Assembly: GCF_020892095.1 (NCBI RefSeq)
Contig: NZ_AP024845.1
Location: 2,728,001 to 2,792,000 of the forward strand
DNA from: Claveliimonas bilis
GTDB taxonomy: Bacteria > Bacillota > Clostridia > Lachnospirales > Lachnospiraceae
Direction: 5' to 3'
DNA: 64,000 nucleotides
This document shows positions 51,798 through 59,651 of the stretch, piece after piece. The notes beneath the pieces were generated by a model, which saw only the letters and a list, made by a program, of their open reading frames with translations, ran no database searches and was not told the DNA's origin. Position 1 is the first letter of the stretch, and every line of letters starts with the position of its first letter. Position numbers and translations under genes: made by a program.

Positions 51798-52529
51798 ATG
51801 TCAGGACATTCAAAGTTTGCCAATATTAAACATAAAAAAGAAAAAAACGATGCGGCAAAAGGAAAGATTTTTACAAAAATCGGTAAGGAGCTGGCGGTAG
51901 CCGTTAAAGAGGGCGGAAGCGCCGATCCGGCTAATAACAGCAGACTTCGGGATGTCATTGCAAAGGCGAAAGCGAATAATATGCCTAATGACACGATCGA
52001 AAGAAATATTAAGAAAGCAGATGGAGATGCAAACTCTGCCAATTATGAACATATTACATATGAAGGATATGGACCGGGGGGAACGGCGATTATTGTAGAA
52101 GCGCTGACAGACAATAAGAATCGTACAGCGTCCAACGTAAAGAGCGCCTTTACAAAGGGAAGCGGAAACGTAGGTACTCCGGGATGTGTTTCCTTTATGT
52201 TTGACAAAAAGGGACAGATCATTGTAGCAAAGGAAGATTACGATGGAGATGCAGATGATCTGATGATGCAGGCGCTGGATGCCGGAGCAGAAGATTTTGC
52301 AGAAGAGGAAGACAGTTATGAAATCCTGACAGCACCGGATGATTTCAGTGCAGTGCGTCTTACTCTGGAGGAAGCAGGGATTGTCATGGCCCAGGCGGAA
52401 GTGACAATGATACCGCAGACATGGGTGGAATTGACAGAGGAAAAGGATATCCAGAATATTCAGAAAACCCTGGACCTTCTGGATGACGATGACGATGTAC
52501 AGGACGTTTACCATAACTGGGACGCATAG
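51798..52529 (+). CDS. yebC: YebC/PmpR family protein (TACO1-like)
   Basis: A 243-residue member of the widespread YebC family: [19 protein letters not shown] at the start, [24 protein letters not shown] and a C-terminal acidic tail. These proteins act as translation factors that relieve ribosome stalling at proline stretches, and some as transcription regulators. Ribosome site AAGGAGAG. The downstream gene begins within ten bases of the stop. Confidence 0.95.
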   Translation: MSGHSKFANIKHKKEKNDAAKGKIFTKIGKELAVAVKEGGSADPANNSRLRDVIAKAKANNMPNDTIERNIKKADGDANSANYEHITYEGYGPGGTAIIVEALTDNKNRTASNVKSAFTKGSGNVGTPGCVSFMFDKKGQIIVAKEDYDGDADDLMMQALDAGAEDFAEEEDSYEILTAPDDFSAVRLTLEEAGIVMAQAEVTMIPQTWVELTEEKDIQNIQKTLDLLDDDDDVQDVYHNWDA

Positions 52530-52538
52530 GTGGCTTTT

Positions 52539-53312
52539 ATGGAACTGGAATATATCGGAGAATTAAAAAAAGAATTGGTCGACTTTTTCATAGAGATGCA
52601 GGAATACCGCCAGTATTTTAAAAGAAAACTTTATGAAGAAGCATTTCAGAAATGTTACGAAAATCATAGAGAGATGCTTGCCAAGATCATTGAGGTCTGT
52701 GAGAAAGCCGAGGACAAGGACGCTGTCTTAGAAGAATTGTCCGGCGCAATTCCAGAGTATGCTCATAGTCAGATCAATGTCCAGAAAAATAGAGGTAAAA
52801 AGGAAGGCCTCATGGTAGATTACAATATGTCCATGGTGACATTTGTGATACCGATTCTTGGCTACAGCAGGAACGAATCCTGCGACAGGCTGATCGATCT
52901 CATGATCAAAAAGTGGAATGTCAAGCCTATGACAATGAGAATCCAGAAGTCAGAATATGAGAAGATGAAAAACGGTTTCAAATCTCGCCTGTGTTATATC
53001 ACAACTGCTGTGTGCGCAAGCAGAAATCAGAGGGATGACTGTTATGAACTGAATCTTTTGAGAGATTATCGGGACAGATATCTTGCGGCAGACAGAAAAG
53101 GAGAGGCGTTGATCGAGGAGTATTACAATGTGGCACCCACTATCGTAAACCGTATTAACAAAGAGGAAAATGCCGGTGAAATTTACGAGAACATTTATCA
53201 GGAATATCTTCAGAAGTGCGTCCATCTGATCGAAACAGGGAGGATGGAAAAATGCGGAGAGATTTATGCTGAAATGGTAGAAGAGCTGGAGAAAAAATAC
53301 TTATTTTCATAG
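52539..53312 (+). CDS. CFI-box domain protein of unknown function
   Basis: 257 residues, soluble and helix-rich. Around residues 147-205 it carries LCYITTAVC, then DDCYELNLLRDYRD and ALIEEYYNVAP. This is the CFI-box (CxITTA.C) module found at the ends of many clostridial proteins, where its function is unknown. Here it is followed by another 40 residues. The rest is unrecognised. Start ATG at 52539 with AGGTGG five bases upstream; a GTG at 52530 abuts the yebC stop. Translated with yebC, but a shared role is not evident. Confidence 0.65.
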   Translation: MELEYIGELKKELVDFFIEMQEYRQYFKRKLYEEAFQKCYENHREMLAKIIEVCEKAEDKDAVLEELSGAIPEYAHSQINVQKNRGKKEGLMVDYNMSMVTFVIPILGYSRNESCDRLIDLMIKKWNVKPMTMRIQKSEYEKMKNGFKSRLCYITTAVCASRNQRDDCYELNLLRDYRDRYLAADRKGEALIEEYYNVAPTIVNRINKEENAGEIYENIYQEYLQKCVHLIETGRMEKCGEIYAEMVEELEKKYLFS

Positions 53313-53326
53313 AAGGAGGAGTCAAA

Positions 53327-54607
53327 TTGAGCAATTACAAAATAGAGACAAAATGTATCCAGTCCGGGTACACACCGAAAACAGGCGAACCAAGAGTGGT
53401 TCCCATCTATCAGAGCACTACGTTTAAATACGATACAAGCGAGCAGATGGGACGTCTTTTTGATCTGGAAGATTCCGGATATTTCTATACACGTCTGCAA
53501 AATCCGACGAACGACGCGGTTGCAGCGAAAATCTGCGATCTGGAAGGCGGAGTTGCAGCAATGCTGACTTCATCCGGACAGGCAGCAAGCTTTTACGCCA
53601 TTATGAATATTGTAGAAGCGGGGGATCACATCGTATGCGCTTCTGCGGTTTACGGAGGAACTTATAACCTTTATGCGCATACCATTCGGAAAATGGGTGT
53701 GGAAGCTACTTTTGTAGATCCGGACTGCAGTGAGGAAGAACTCAATGCTGCATTTAAGGAAAATACAAAGGCAGTATTCGGTGAGACGATCGCCAACCCG
53801 GCGCTGGTGGTGCTGGATATCGAAAAATTTGCAAAAGCGGCTCATGATCACGGCGTACCGTTGATCGTTGACAATACATTTGCAACTCCCATCAATTGCC
53901 GTCCTTTTGAATGGGGGGCTGATATTGTGACTCATTCTACAACAAAGTATATGGACGGACATGCATCTGCAGTGGGCGGGGCAATTGTTGACAGCGGAAA
54001 TTTTGACTGGGAAGCTCATAAAGAAAAATTCCCGGGCCTTACCACACCGGATGAGACATATCACGGAATTGTCTATACCCAGAAGTTTGGAAAAGGCGCT
54101 TACATCACCAAGGCAACTGCACAGCTTATGAGAGATCTTGGTTCCATTCAGTCTCCGCAGAATGCATTCCTTTTGAATATCGGGCTGGAGACACTCCATC
54201 TTAGAGTGCCGAGACATTGTGAAAATGCCGTAAAAGTTGCTTCTTACCTGAAGGGTCATGAAAAGGTTGCATGGGTACACTGCCCGTCTCTGGAAGGAGA
54301 TCCTTACTATGACCTTGCAAAGAAATATATGCCAAACGGAACATGCGGCGTTATCACATTCGGTCTGAAAGGCGGAAGAGAAGCTTCTGTAAAAATGATG
54401 GACAGCTTGAAGCTGGCAGCAATCGTAACTCATGTGGCAGACGCCAGAACATGCGTCCTTCATCCGGCGAGCCATACCCACCGCCAGATGAACGATCAGG
54501 AGCTTCTGGAAGCTGGCGTTCAGCCGGATCTGATCCGTTTTAGCGTCGGTATCGAGAACGCAGACGATATCATCGCTGACCTGGAGCAGGCGCTGGCGCA
54601 GGTATAA
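53327..54607 (+). CDS. metY: O-acetylhomoserine sulfhydrylase
   Basis: A 426-residue Cys/Met-metabolism PLP enzyme, expected to join sulfide and O-acetylhomoserine into homocysteine. PLP lysine in THSTTKYMDGHA, with TLAFEGG-like ICDLEGGVAA, YGGTYNLY and VADARTCVLHPASHTHRQ. The last motif and the insert of about 40 residues typify the sulfhydrylase branch over methionine gamma-lyase. TTG start behind AAGGAGGA. 14 bases from the preceding gene. Confidence 0.88.
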   Translation: MSNYKIETKCIQSGYTPKTGEPRVVPIYQSTTFKYDTSEQMGRLFDLEDSGYFYTRLQNPTNDAVAAKICDLEGGVAAMLTSSGQAASFYAIMNIVEAGDHIVCASAVYGGTYNLYAHTIRKMGVEATFVDPDCSEEELNAAFKENTKAVFGETIANPALVVLDIEKFAKAAHDHGVPLIVDNTFATPINCRPFEWGADIVTHSTTKYMDGHASAVGGAIVDSGNFDWEAHKEKFPGLTTPDETYHGIVYTQKFGKGAYITKATAQLMRDLGSIQSPQNAFLLNIGLETLHLRVPRHCENAVKVASYLKGHEKVAWVHCPSLEGDPYYDLAKKYMPNGTCGVITFGLKGGREASVKMMDSLKLAAIVTHVADARTCVLHPASHTHRQMNDQELLEAGVQPDLIRFSVGIENADDIIADLEQALAQV

Positions 54608-54672
54608 GCAGATATAACTGCCTGCTGTTTTCTGGAAAAATCGGATAAAACTTCAAGTATAAAAAGAAAAGC

Positions 54673-54751
54673 CACCTCCATACTAATAACATCGGTGTAC
54701 ATGGGAAAATGCTTCTGTACATTGATGGGAAAGCAGTATGGAGGTGTTTTT
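54673..54751 (+). promoter_or_regulatory. terminator-like hairpin that contains the ribosome site of the next gene
   Basis: CACCTCCATACT (54673-54684) is the exact complement of AGTATGGAGGTG (54735-54746), followed by six Ts. An inner hairpin pairs TGTACA (54696-54701) with TGTACA (54716-54721). The outer stem both resembles a metY terminator and hides the GGAGGTG that would start translation of the ClpP-like gene. Confidence 0.45.
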
Positions 54752-54755
54752 TGTC

Positions 54756-55499
54756 GTGGAAAATGTGAACGAAAGTAACGGTAAGCAAAATAACATAAGC
54801 GATCGTATAGAAAACAGCACAGGAAATGAGACAGAACAAAAGAATGAACAGATCAAGGAAATGGGAAGCCTGGATCTTCAGGAAGATTCTTCCTGCCACA
54901 GGATTAAGCTGATTACGATTATTGGAGAGATTGAGGGGCATGAGTCTGTGTCCGGCAGTACAAAGGCGACGAAATACGAGCATCTTCTCCCTATGCTTGC
55001 GGAAATCGAGGACAATCAGGAGATAGACGGACTTTTGATCCTTTTAAATACCCTTGGAGGAGATGTGGAAGCAGGTCTTTCTATAGCAGAACTGATTGCA
55101 TCCTTAAGTAAACCGACGGTGTCTCTTGTGCTGGGAGGAAGTCATTCCATCGGCGGCCCTCTGGCAGTATCTGCAGACTATTCCTTCATTGTGCCAAGTG
55201 GTACGATGATCATCCATCCGGTACGCTCCAATGGTATGTTTATTGGCGTAATGCAGAGTTTCCGAAATATAGAGAAAACTCAGGACCGTATTACCGGTTT
55301 TCTGGCAAGACATTCCCATATGAAACAGGAGCGGATTGAAAAGCTGATGCTGAACTCAACACAGCTTGTCAAAGATGTGGGAACTTTGCTGGAAGGGGAA
55401 GACGCCGTCCGGGAAGGGCTGATCGATGAAGTGGGCGGTTTAAGCGACGCATTGAAGAAGCTTCATCAGATGATCGATGAGAGGAAAAGGTTATATTAG
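54756..55499 (+). CDS. tepA: ClpP-like serine protease (TepA family)
   Basis: 247 residues. After an Asn/Glu-rich disordered start (1-45) comes a ClpP/crotonase fold: LLILLNTLGGDVEAGLSIAE, catalytic serine in GGSHSIGGPLA, histidine in TMIIHPVRSNG and LIDEVGG. TepA-like peptidases are cytosolic; a role in secretion or sporulation has been proposed in Bacillus. GTG at 54756 is chosen because GGAGGTG is nine bases upstream. An ATG at 54738 lies in front of that site. Confidence 0.85.
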   Translation: MENVNESNGKQNNISDRIENSTGNETEQKNEQIKEMGSLDLQEDSSCHRIKLITIIGEIEGHESVSGSTKATKYEHLLPMLAEIEDNQEIDGLLILLNTLGGDVEAGLSIAELIASLSKPTVSLVLGGSHSIGGPLAVSADYSFIVPSGTMIIHPVRSNGMFIGVMQSFRNIEKTQDRITGFLARHSHMKQERIEKLMLNSTQLVKDVGTLLEGEDAVREGLIDEVGGLSDALKKLHQMIDERKRLY

Positions 55500-55524
55500 G
55501 CAAACCGGAAAAATGAAGAAACAT

Positions 55525-55573
55525 CAGTCCTGGAATTGAGCATAAAGTCATGCTGTTTCCAGGGCTGTTTTTT
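55525..55573 (+). terminator. terminator after the ClpP-like gene
   Basis: CAGTCCTGGAA (55525-55535) pairs with TTCCAGGGCTG (55557-55567, one G-U), with an inner AGCAT/ATGCT stem, followed by six Ts. Confidence 0.7.
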
Positions 55574-55685
55574 GATTGTAGAAAAGGGATGGTATATGGT
55601 ATTATAATCAAAAGATTATTATGTAGATGGAAATGCAGCCTAAAAAGAACAATTAGCAAATTAAGAATTAAAGCGAGTGAAGAAT

Positions 55686-55994
55686 ATGAATAATTTTGAA
55701 ACAGTGAGAGTTTTCAAAGCATTTTGTGATGAGCGACGTTTAGAGATTATCAATCAGCTGCAGAATGGGGAACAGTGTGCGTCGGAACTCATTGATCAAC
55801 TGAAGATCGGACAGTCTACATTATCGCATCATATGCGTATCCTATGTGATTCGGGTGTGGTTCATATGCGGAAAAAGGGGAAATATGTTTATTATTCTAT
55901 CAGTGAGGAAGGCAGTAACCAGATAAAAGAGATTATTGATGCACTTACGAAAATCAATGGGTATAAACCAGGAGGAAATAAGAGGAAATGCTAA
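55686..55994 (+). CDS. ArsR-family winged-helix regulator
   Basis: A 102-residue repressor: FKAFCDERRLEIINQL, ASELIDQLKIGQSTLSHHMRIL (recognition helix), then the beta wing RKKGKYVYYSIS. A cysteine lies in the first helix (FCDERR) and in EQCASEL, and a third in LCDSG. These could bind metal(loid) or form a persulfide, but the classic CVC motif is absent. It heads the rhodanese/TVP38 operon. GTG at 55677 is an alternative start. Confidence 0.85.
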   Translation: MNNFETVRVFKAFCDERRLEIINQLQNGEQCASELIDQLKIGQSTLSHHMRILCDSGVVHMRKKGKYVYYSISEEGSNQIKEIIDALTKINGYKPGGNKRKC

Positions 55995-56428
55995 AGGAAG
56001 AAGTGTTGGAAGAATTTGATAAGGGGTATGACTGTTGCCAGGTCGTTTTTCATTACTGGGCCAAAAAACTGGGTTTAGATGAGAAAACTGCATATAAAGT
56101 TTCAACCGGATTTGGCGCCGGAATGCTTCAAGGGGAGACCTGTGGAGCAATTATCGGAGCTTATATGGCGTTAGGATTGAAATACGGATACTATAAAACG
56201 GGGAAAGAGGGGGAAGAGCAAAAAGTAGCATCCATTATTAAAAATATTCAATTTCGTCAAATGTTTCTTGAAACATATCCATCGACTATGTGTAAAGAAC
56301 TTTTGAACGCAGATTTTGCGACTCCAGAGGGAGCAAAGAAAATTCGTGAAGAGCAAAAAATGGTTACATTTTGTCCACAATTAGTTGCAGACATTATCAA
56401 TATCCTGGAAAGAATTATTGAAATTTAA
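55988..56428 (+). CDS. C_GCAxxG_C_C family redox protein
   Basis: 146 residues with conserved cysteines: adjacent pair YDCCQVVF (about residues 15-16), the family core GETCGAIIGAYMALG (about 47-56), SMCKELL-like TMCKELL (about 98) and TFCPQLV (about 131). Helical throughout. The family is presumed to handle redox or thiol chemistry but is uncharacterised. The start codon overlaps the ArsR gene's end (ATGCTAA), a translationally coupled arrangement. Confidence 0.8.
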   Translation: MLKEEVLEEFDKGYDCCQVVFHYWAKKLGLDEKTAYKVSTGFGAGMLQGETCGAIIGAYMALGLKYGYYKTGKEGEEQKVASIIKNIQFRQMFLETYPSTMCKELLNADFATPEGAKKIREEQKMVTFCPQLVADIINILERIIEI

Positions 56429-56554
56429 ATATATAGATATCATCTATAAGCATATACATATATAGGTAATAGCAATTGGACAATGCATCTTGTCTCTGGT
56501 AATATCAACATATCTAAATATATAAATATATTGATGTTACAAGGGAGGAAAACA

Positions 56555-57487
56555 ATGAAAAAGACAGCATTATTTTTGGCATTGATGCTTACGGTGGGGC
56601 TTGTTGGCTGCGGTACGCCGAAGGAAAGTGCCGGAACAGAGGAAACAAATGGAACAGAGGAAACAAAAAGCGAGGCTTTTAGTGGAGAGTATGTCGTAGA
56701 TGCAGACTATGTGAAAGACAATCAGGACAACATTATCCTTGTTGACGCAAGAGGCGATGAAGCAGCGGCAGAAGAGACGATTAAGGGTGCAGTTCCGATT
56801 ATGTGGCAGTATCTGGCTACTTGTGAAGACGGTGTTTCTGGTGATGAAAACTGGGGATGTATTTTGGATCCAGAACGTTTAAGTGAAAGATTGAGCGAAA
56901 AAGGTTTGGCAAAAGATAAGGAGATCGTTCTTTTCGCGGCTGCTCAAGAAGGTTGGGGAGATGATGGAAGAATTGCCTGGGAATTAATTGCAGCAGGTTA
57001 TGAAAATGTCAAAATGGTAGATGGCGGGTTTGCTGCCCTTAAGGAAGCAGGGCTTGAAACTGCAAAAGGAGGAACGGAACCTGAGCCGGTTGATGTTGTA
57101 GTAGATTCCATTGATGAAACACATTTAATTAATACAGATGAGTTAAAGGCTGATTATGACGATTATAAGGTCGTCGATGTGCGTGCTGATGAGGAATATG
57201 AAGGACAGACCCTGTATGGAGAGGTTAAGGGCGGACATCTGCCGGGAGCGATTCATATCCGTTATACAGATTTATTCCAGGAAGACGGAACATTAAAGAG
57301 TAATGCAGAAATTACGGAGATGTTCGAAGATGCAGGACTTTCAAAAGACGACCAGATTGTTACATATTGTACTGCAGGAATCCGGTCAGGATATATGCAG
57401 CTTATATTAGAAATGTGCGGATTTGAAAATTCAAAAAATTATGATGAGTCATACTATAGGTGGTGTGCAGTAGAAGAAGTAGAATAG
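56555..57487 (+). CDS. lipoprotein with two rhodanese domains
   Basis: 310 residues. Lipobox VGLVGC (Cys19) anchors it outside the membrane. The first rhodanese-like domain (about 45-175) lacks the active-site cysteine (LFAAAQEGWGDDGR). The second (about 185-305) has the persulfide-carrying cysteine in TYCTAGIRSG. This layout of inactive plus active domain matches thiosulfate sulfurtransferases. It would move sulfane sulfur on the outer face. Start at 56555 with AGGGAGG. The 126-base gap upstream is AT-rich and may hold an ArsR operator. Confidence 0.85.
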   Translation: MKKTALFLALMLTVGLVGCGTPKESAGTEETNGTEETKSEAFSGEYVVDADYVKDNQDNIILVDARGDEAAAEETIKGAVPIMWQYLATCEDGVSGDENWGCILDPERLSERLSEKGLAKDKEIVLFAAAQEGWGDDGRIAWELIAAGYENVKMVDGGFAALKEAGLETAKGGTEPEPVDVVVDSIDETHLINTDELKADYDDYKVVDVRADEEYEGQTLYGEVKGGHLPGAIHIRYTDLFQEDGTLKSNAEITEMFEDAGLSKDDQIVTYCTAGIRSGYMQLILEMCGFENSKNYDESYYRWCAVEEVE

Positions 57488-57501
57488 CAGAGGACATTGT
57501 A

Positions 57502-58197
57502 ATGAAAAAGAAGAAAAATATAGCCAGGATAATACTATTACTTATTGTTCTAGCAATTTTTGCAGCATACTGGTGGATTCCAACTGTAAATTCTAAAATT
57601 AATTATTTATTTATGCTGTTCAGTTCAATGAGTGTAGAGAGTATTATTGGATATATTCGTTCATTTGGAGTATATGCTGCTGTGATTTCTTTTCTTCTTA
57701 TGGTATTTCAATCTGTTGCGGCTCCCCTTCCGGCGTTTTTGATTACATTTGCAAACGCAGCAATTTTTGGATGGTGGAAAGGGGCAATCCTTTCTTGGAG
57801 CAGCGCCATGGCAGGAGCGCTTCTGTGCTTTATGATCGCCAGAATTGCCGGCCGTGATGTAGTAGAAAAACTGACTTCTAAGCTTGCTATAGACAGTATA
57901 GATGTATATTTCGAGAAATACGGGAAGCATACGATTCTTATTTGCCGCCTTCTTCCGTTTGTATCTTTTGATTTTGTAAGTTATGCAGCTGGATTGACGG
58001 CCATGGGAATATTACCATTTTTAGTTGCTACCGGAATAGGACAGCTTCCGGCGACACTAATCTATTCTTATGTGGGAGGAATGCTGACTGGAAGTGTGAA
58101 AACAGTAGTAACAGGACTTCTGCTGATTTTTGCAATTTCAGCGTTTGTAGTTCTTGTAAAAAAGATTTATACAGAAAAACAGAAGAAAGAATTATAG
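57502..58197 (+). CDS. TVP38/TMEM64-family membrane protein
   Basis: 231 residues with about six hydrophobic segments. The conserved SNARE-associated/DedA-like region includes VFQSVAAPLPAFLITFANAAIFG, GRDVVEKL and RLLPFVSFDFVSYAAGLT. Members are linked to lipid or selenite/polysulfide handling in bacteria; none is firmly assigned. It follows the rhodanese lipoprotein by 14 bases and ends at a strong terminator. Start at 57502 behind AGAGG. Confidence 0.85.
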   Translation: MKKKKNIARIILLLIVLAIFAAYWWIPTVNSKINYLFMLFSSMSVESIIGYIRSFGVYAAVISFLLMVFQSVAAPLPAFLITFANAAIFGWWKGAILSWSSAMAGALLCFMIARIAGRDVVEKLTSKLAIDSIDVYFEKYGKHTILICRLLPFVSFDFVSYAAGLTAMGILPFLVATGIGQLPATLIYSYVGGMLTGSVKTVVTGLLLIFAISAFVVLVKKIYTEKQKKEL

Positions 58198-58205
58198 TAT
58201 ATAAT

Positions 58206-58255
58206 CAGCCATGGAAAAGAGCATGAATAAACGCTTTTCCATGGCTGTTATTTTG
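58206..58255 (+). terminator. terminator of the ArsR-rhodanese operon
   Basis: CAGCCATGGAAAAG (58206-58219) and CTTTTCCATGGCTG (58234-58247) form a perfect 14-pair stem, followed by TTATTTT. Confidence 0.75.
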
Positions 58256-58414
58256 TCAGGTCAAGGGCCTGTTTTCTGACACGGATTATGTTTTGATATA
58301 TTTAAGTTGATGACATTGCCCTCTTAGCTAGTGGTCTTGACTCCATTTTATGATAGAATTATGTAAAGTGAAGATGTGATAAAAGAGAAATAGAAAAGTG
58401 AAGGAGGGATGAAT

Positions 58415-58486
58415 ATGCGTACCACATTAGAAAAATTATGTCAAATATATAGACAAACCGCCCTACATATGTTAACATATATCTAA
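58415..58486 (+). CDS. possible 23-residue small protein
   Basis: ATG at 58415 has a strong AGGAGG upstream. The frame ends at 58486 (starts MRTTLEKLCQ). A promoter-like pair TTGACT (58337-58342)/TATGTA (58360-58365), 17 bases apart, lies in front. It lies in the 529-base gap before the Rpn-type gene, which otherwise holds only a hairpin (CAGGAAA 58521-58527 / TTTCCTG 58548-58554) and no other clear gene. It may be a leader peptide or a remnant. Confidence 0.3.
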   Translation: MRTTLEKLCQIYRQTALHMLTYI

Positions 58487-58726
58487 AGCATTATATCTTC
58501 ACAATCTTCTGTGTCTTCTGCAGGAAATTGTAAGCATCTTAGACTTGTTTCCTGTATCTTATTTTCTAAATACACATCAGGAAAGATATCTCAATGCTTT
58601 TACGACTGATTTATATACAGTAAAGAGGTTCTTTCCTGGATGGTATGGAAAATAGAATAAGGCAGGACAAACAGAACCAGGGGGGAGGAAGAGCCTCTTC
58701 ATATGATCAAGAAAAGGAGGCTGCCT

Positions 58727-59596
58727 ATGGAAAAAGCGACACAAGACGTCAGAAGAATTAATGCATCGACGGAAGAGCATGAGCTTGAGAACCGATATAA
58801 AAAGTACAAGCGAATCCTTGAAGGACTTACGATCATGAGTGATATTTTCATGCGGAATGTCTTGAAAAAGCGGGAATGCACAGAGTATATTTTGCGGATC
58901 ATTATGGACAGAGAAGATTTGGAAGTGAAGGAGCAGATTCTGCAGAAGGATTATAAGAATCTGCAGGGAAGATCAGCCATTCTTGACAGCGTTGTTTGTG
59001 ATATGGAAGAGAAACGGTATAATGTAGAGATTCAGCAGGAAAACGAAGGGGCTTCCGTAAAAAGAGCGAGATATCACAGTAGCCTGCTAGATGTAAACGA
59101 GTTGAAGGAAGGACAGACTTTTGAGGAACTGCCAGAGAGTTATGTGATTTTTATTGCGAGAAACGATGTGCTTGGCTATGGACTTCCCATTTATCATATT
59201 ACTAAAAAGGTTGAAGAAGTGCGGGAGGATTTCCAAGACGATGCTCACATTATCTATGTGAATGCAAAAATCAAGGATAAAGAGACAGCATTGGGGCGCT
59301 TGATGTATGATCTGCAATGCAGAACTGCAGACGAAATGTTTAGCGAGATTCTGGCAGAGCGTGTCAGAGAGTTAAAGGAAACGCCGGAAGGAGTGGACAG
59401 TATGTGTCGTGAGATGGACGAGATTTACAATGAAGGAATTGAGAGAGGACTGGAGAAAGGAAAAATGGAAATGAAACAGGAAACTGTTTTATCTATGGCT
59501 AATTTGGGCATGCCGGTGGAGCAGATCGCAGCGGTAGTAAAAGAGAGCATTGGTATGGTTCAGAAGTGGATTTCCGAAGGCAAGACAGCTGTATAA
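58727..59596 (+). CDS. Rpn-type PD-(D/E)XK nuclease family protein
   Basis: 289 residues. Pattern: an N-terminal helix bundle, FMRNVLKKRECTEYILRIIM, the nuclease core with ILDSVVCDMEEKRYNVEIQQ (Asp, then Glu-Ile-Gln as the catalytic E-x-Q), VIFIARNDVLGYGLPIYHI, a coiled EGIERGLEKGKMEMKQ stretch and a small C-terminal helical region. This family is often called transposase but the proteins act as DNA endonucleases with uncertain cellular role and are multi-copy in Lachnospiraceae. Start at 58727 with AAGGAGG. Confidence 0.85.
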   Translation: MEKATQDVRRINASTEEHELENRYKKYKRILEGLTIMSDIFMRNVLKKRECTEYILRIIMDREDLEVKEQILQKDYKNLQGRSAILDSVVCDMEEKRYNVEIQQENEGASVKRARYHSSLLDVNELKEGQTFEELPESYVIFIARNDVLGYGLPIYHITKKVEEVREDFQDDAHIIYVNAKIKDKETALGRLMYDLQCRTADEMFSEILAERVRELKETPEGVDSMCREMDEIYNEGIERGLEKGKMEMKQETVLSMANLGMPVEQIAAVVKESIGMVQKWISEGKTAV

Positions 59597-59608
59597 CAGG
59601 TGAGGCAA

Positions 59609-59646
59609 AAACAACTCCAGCTCTTTGTGAGCCGGAGTTGTTTACT
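59609..59646. terminator. bidirectional terminator between the Rpn-type gene and gltD
   Basis: AAACAACTCCAGCTC (59609-59623) pairs with GAGCCGGAGTTGTTT (59629-59643, one mismatch). T-rich ends occur on both strands. Confidence 0.65.
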
Positions 59647-59651
59647 ATAAT

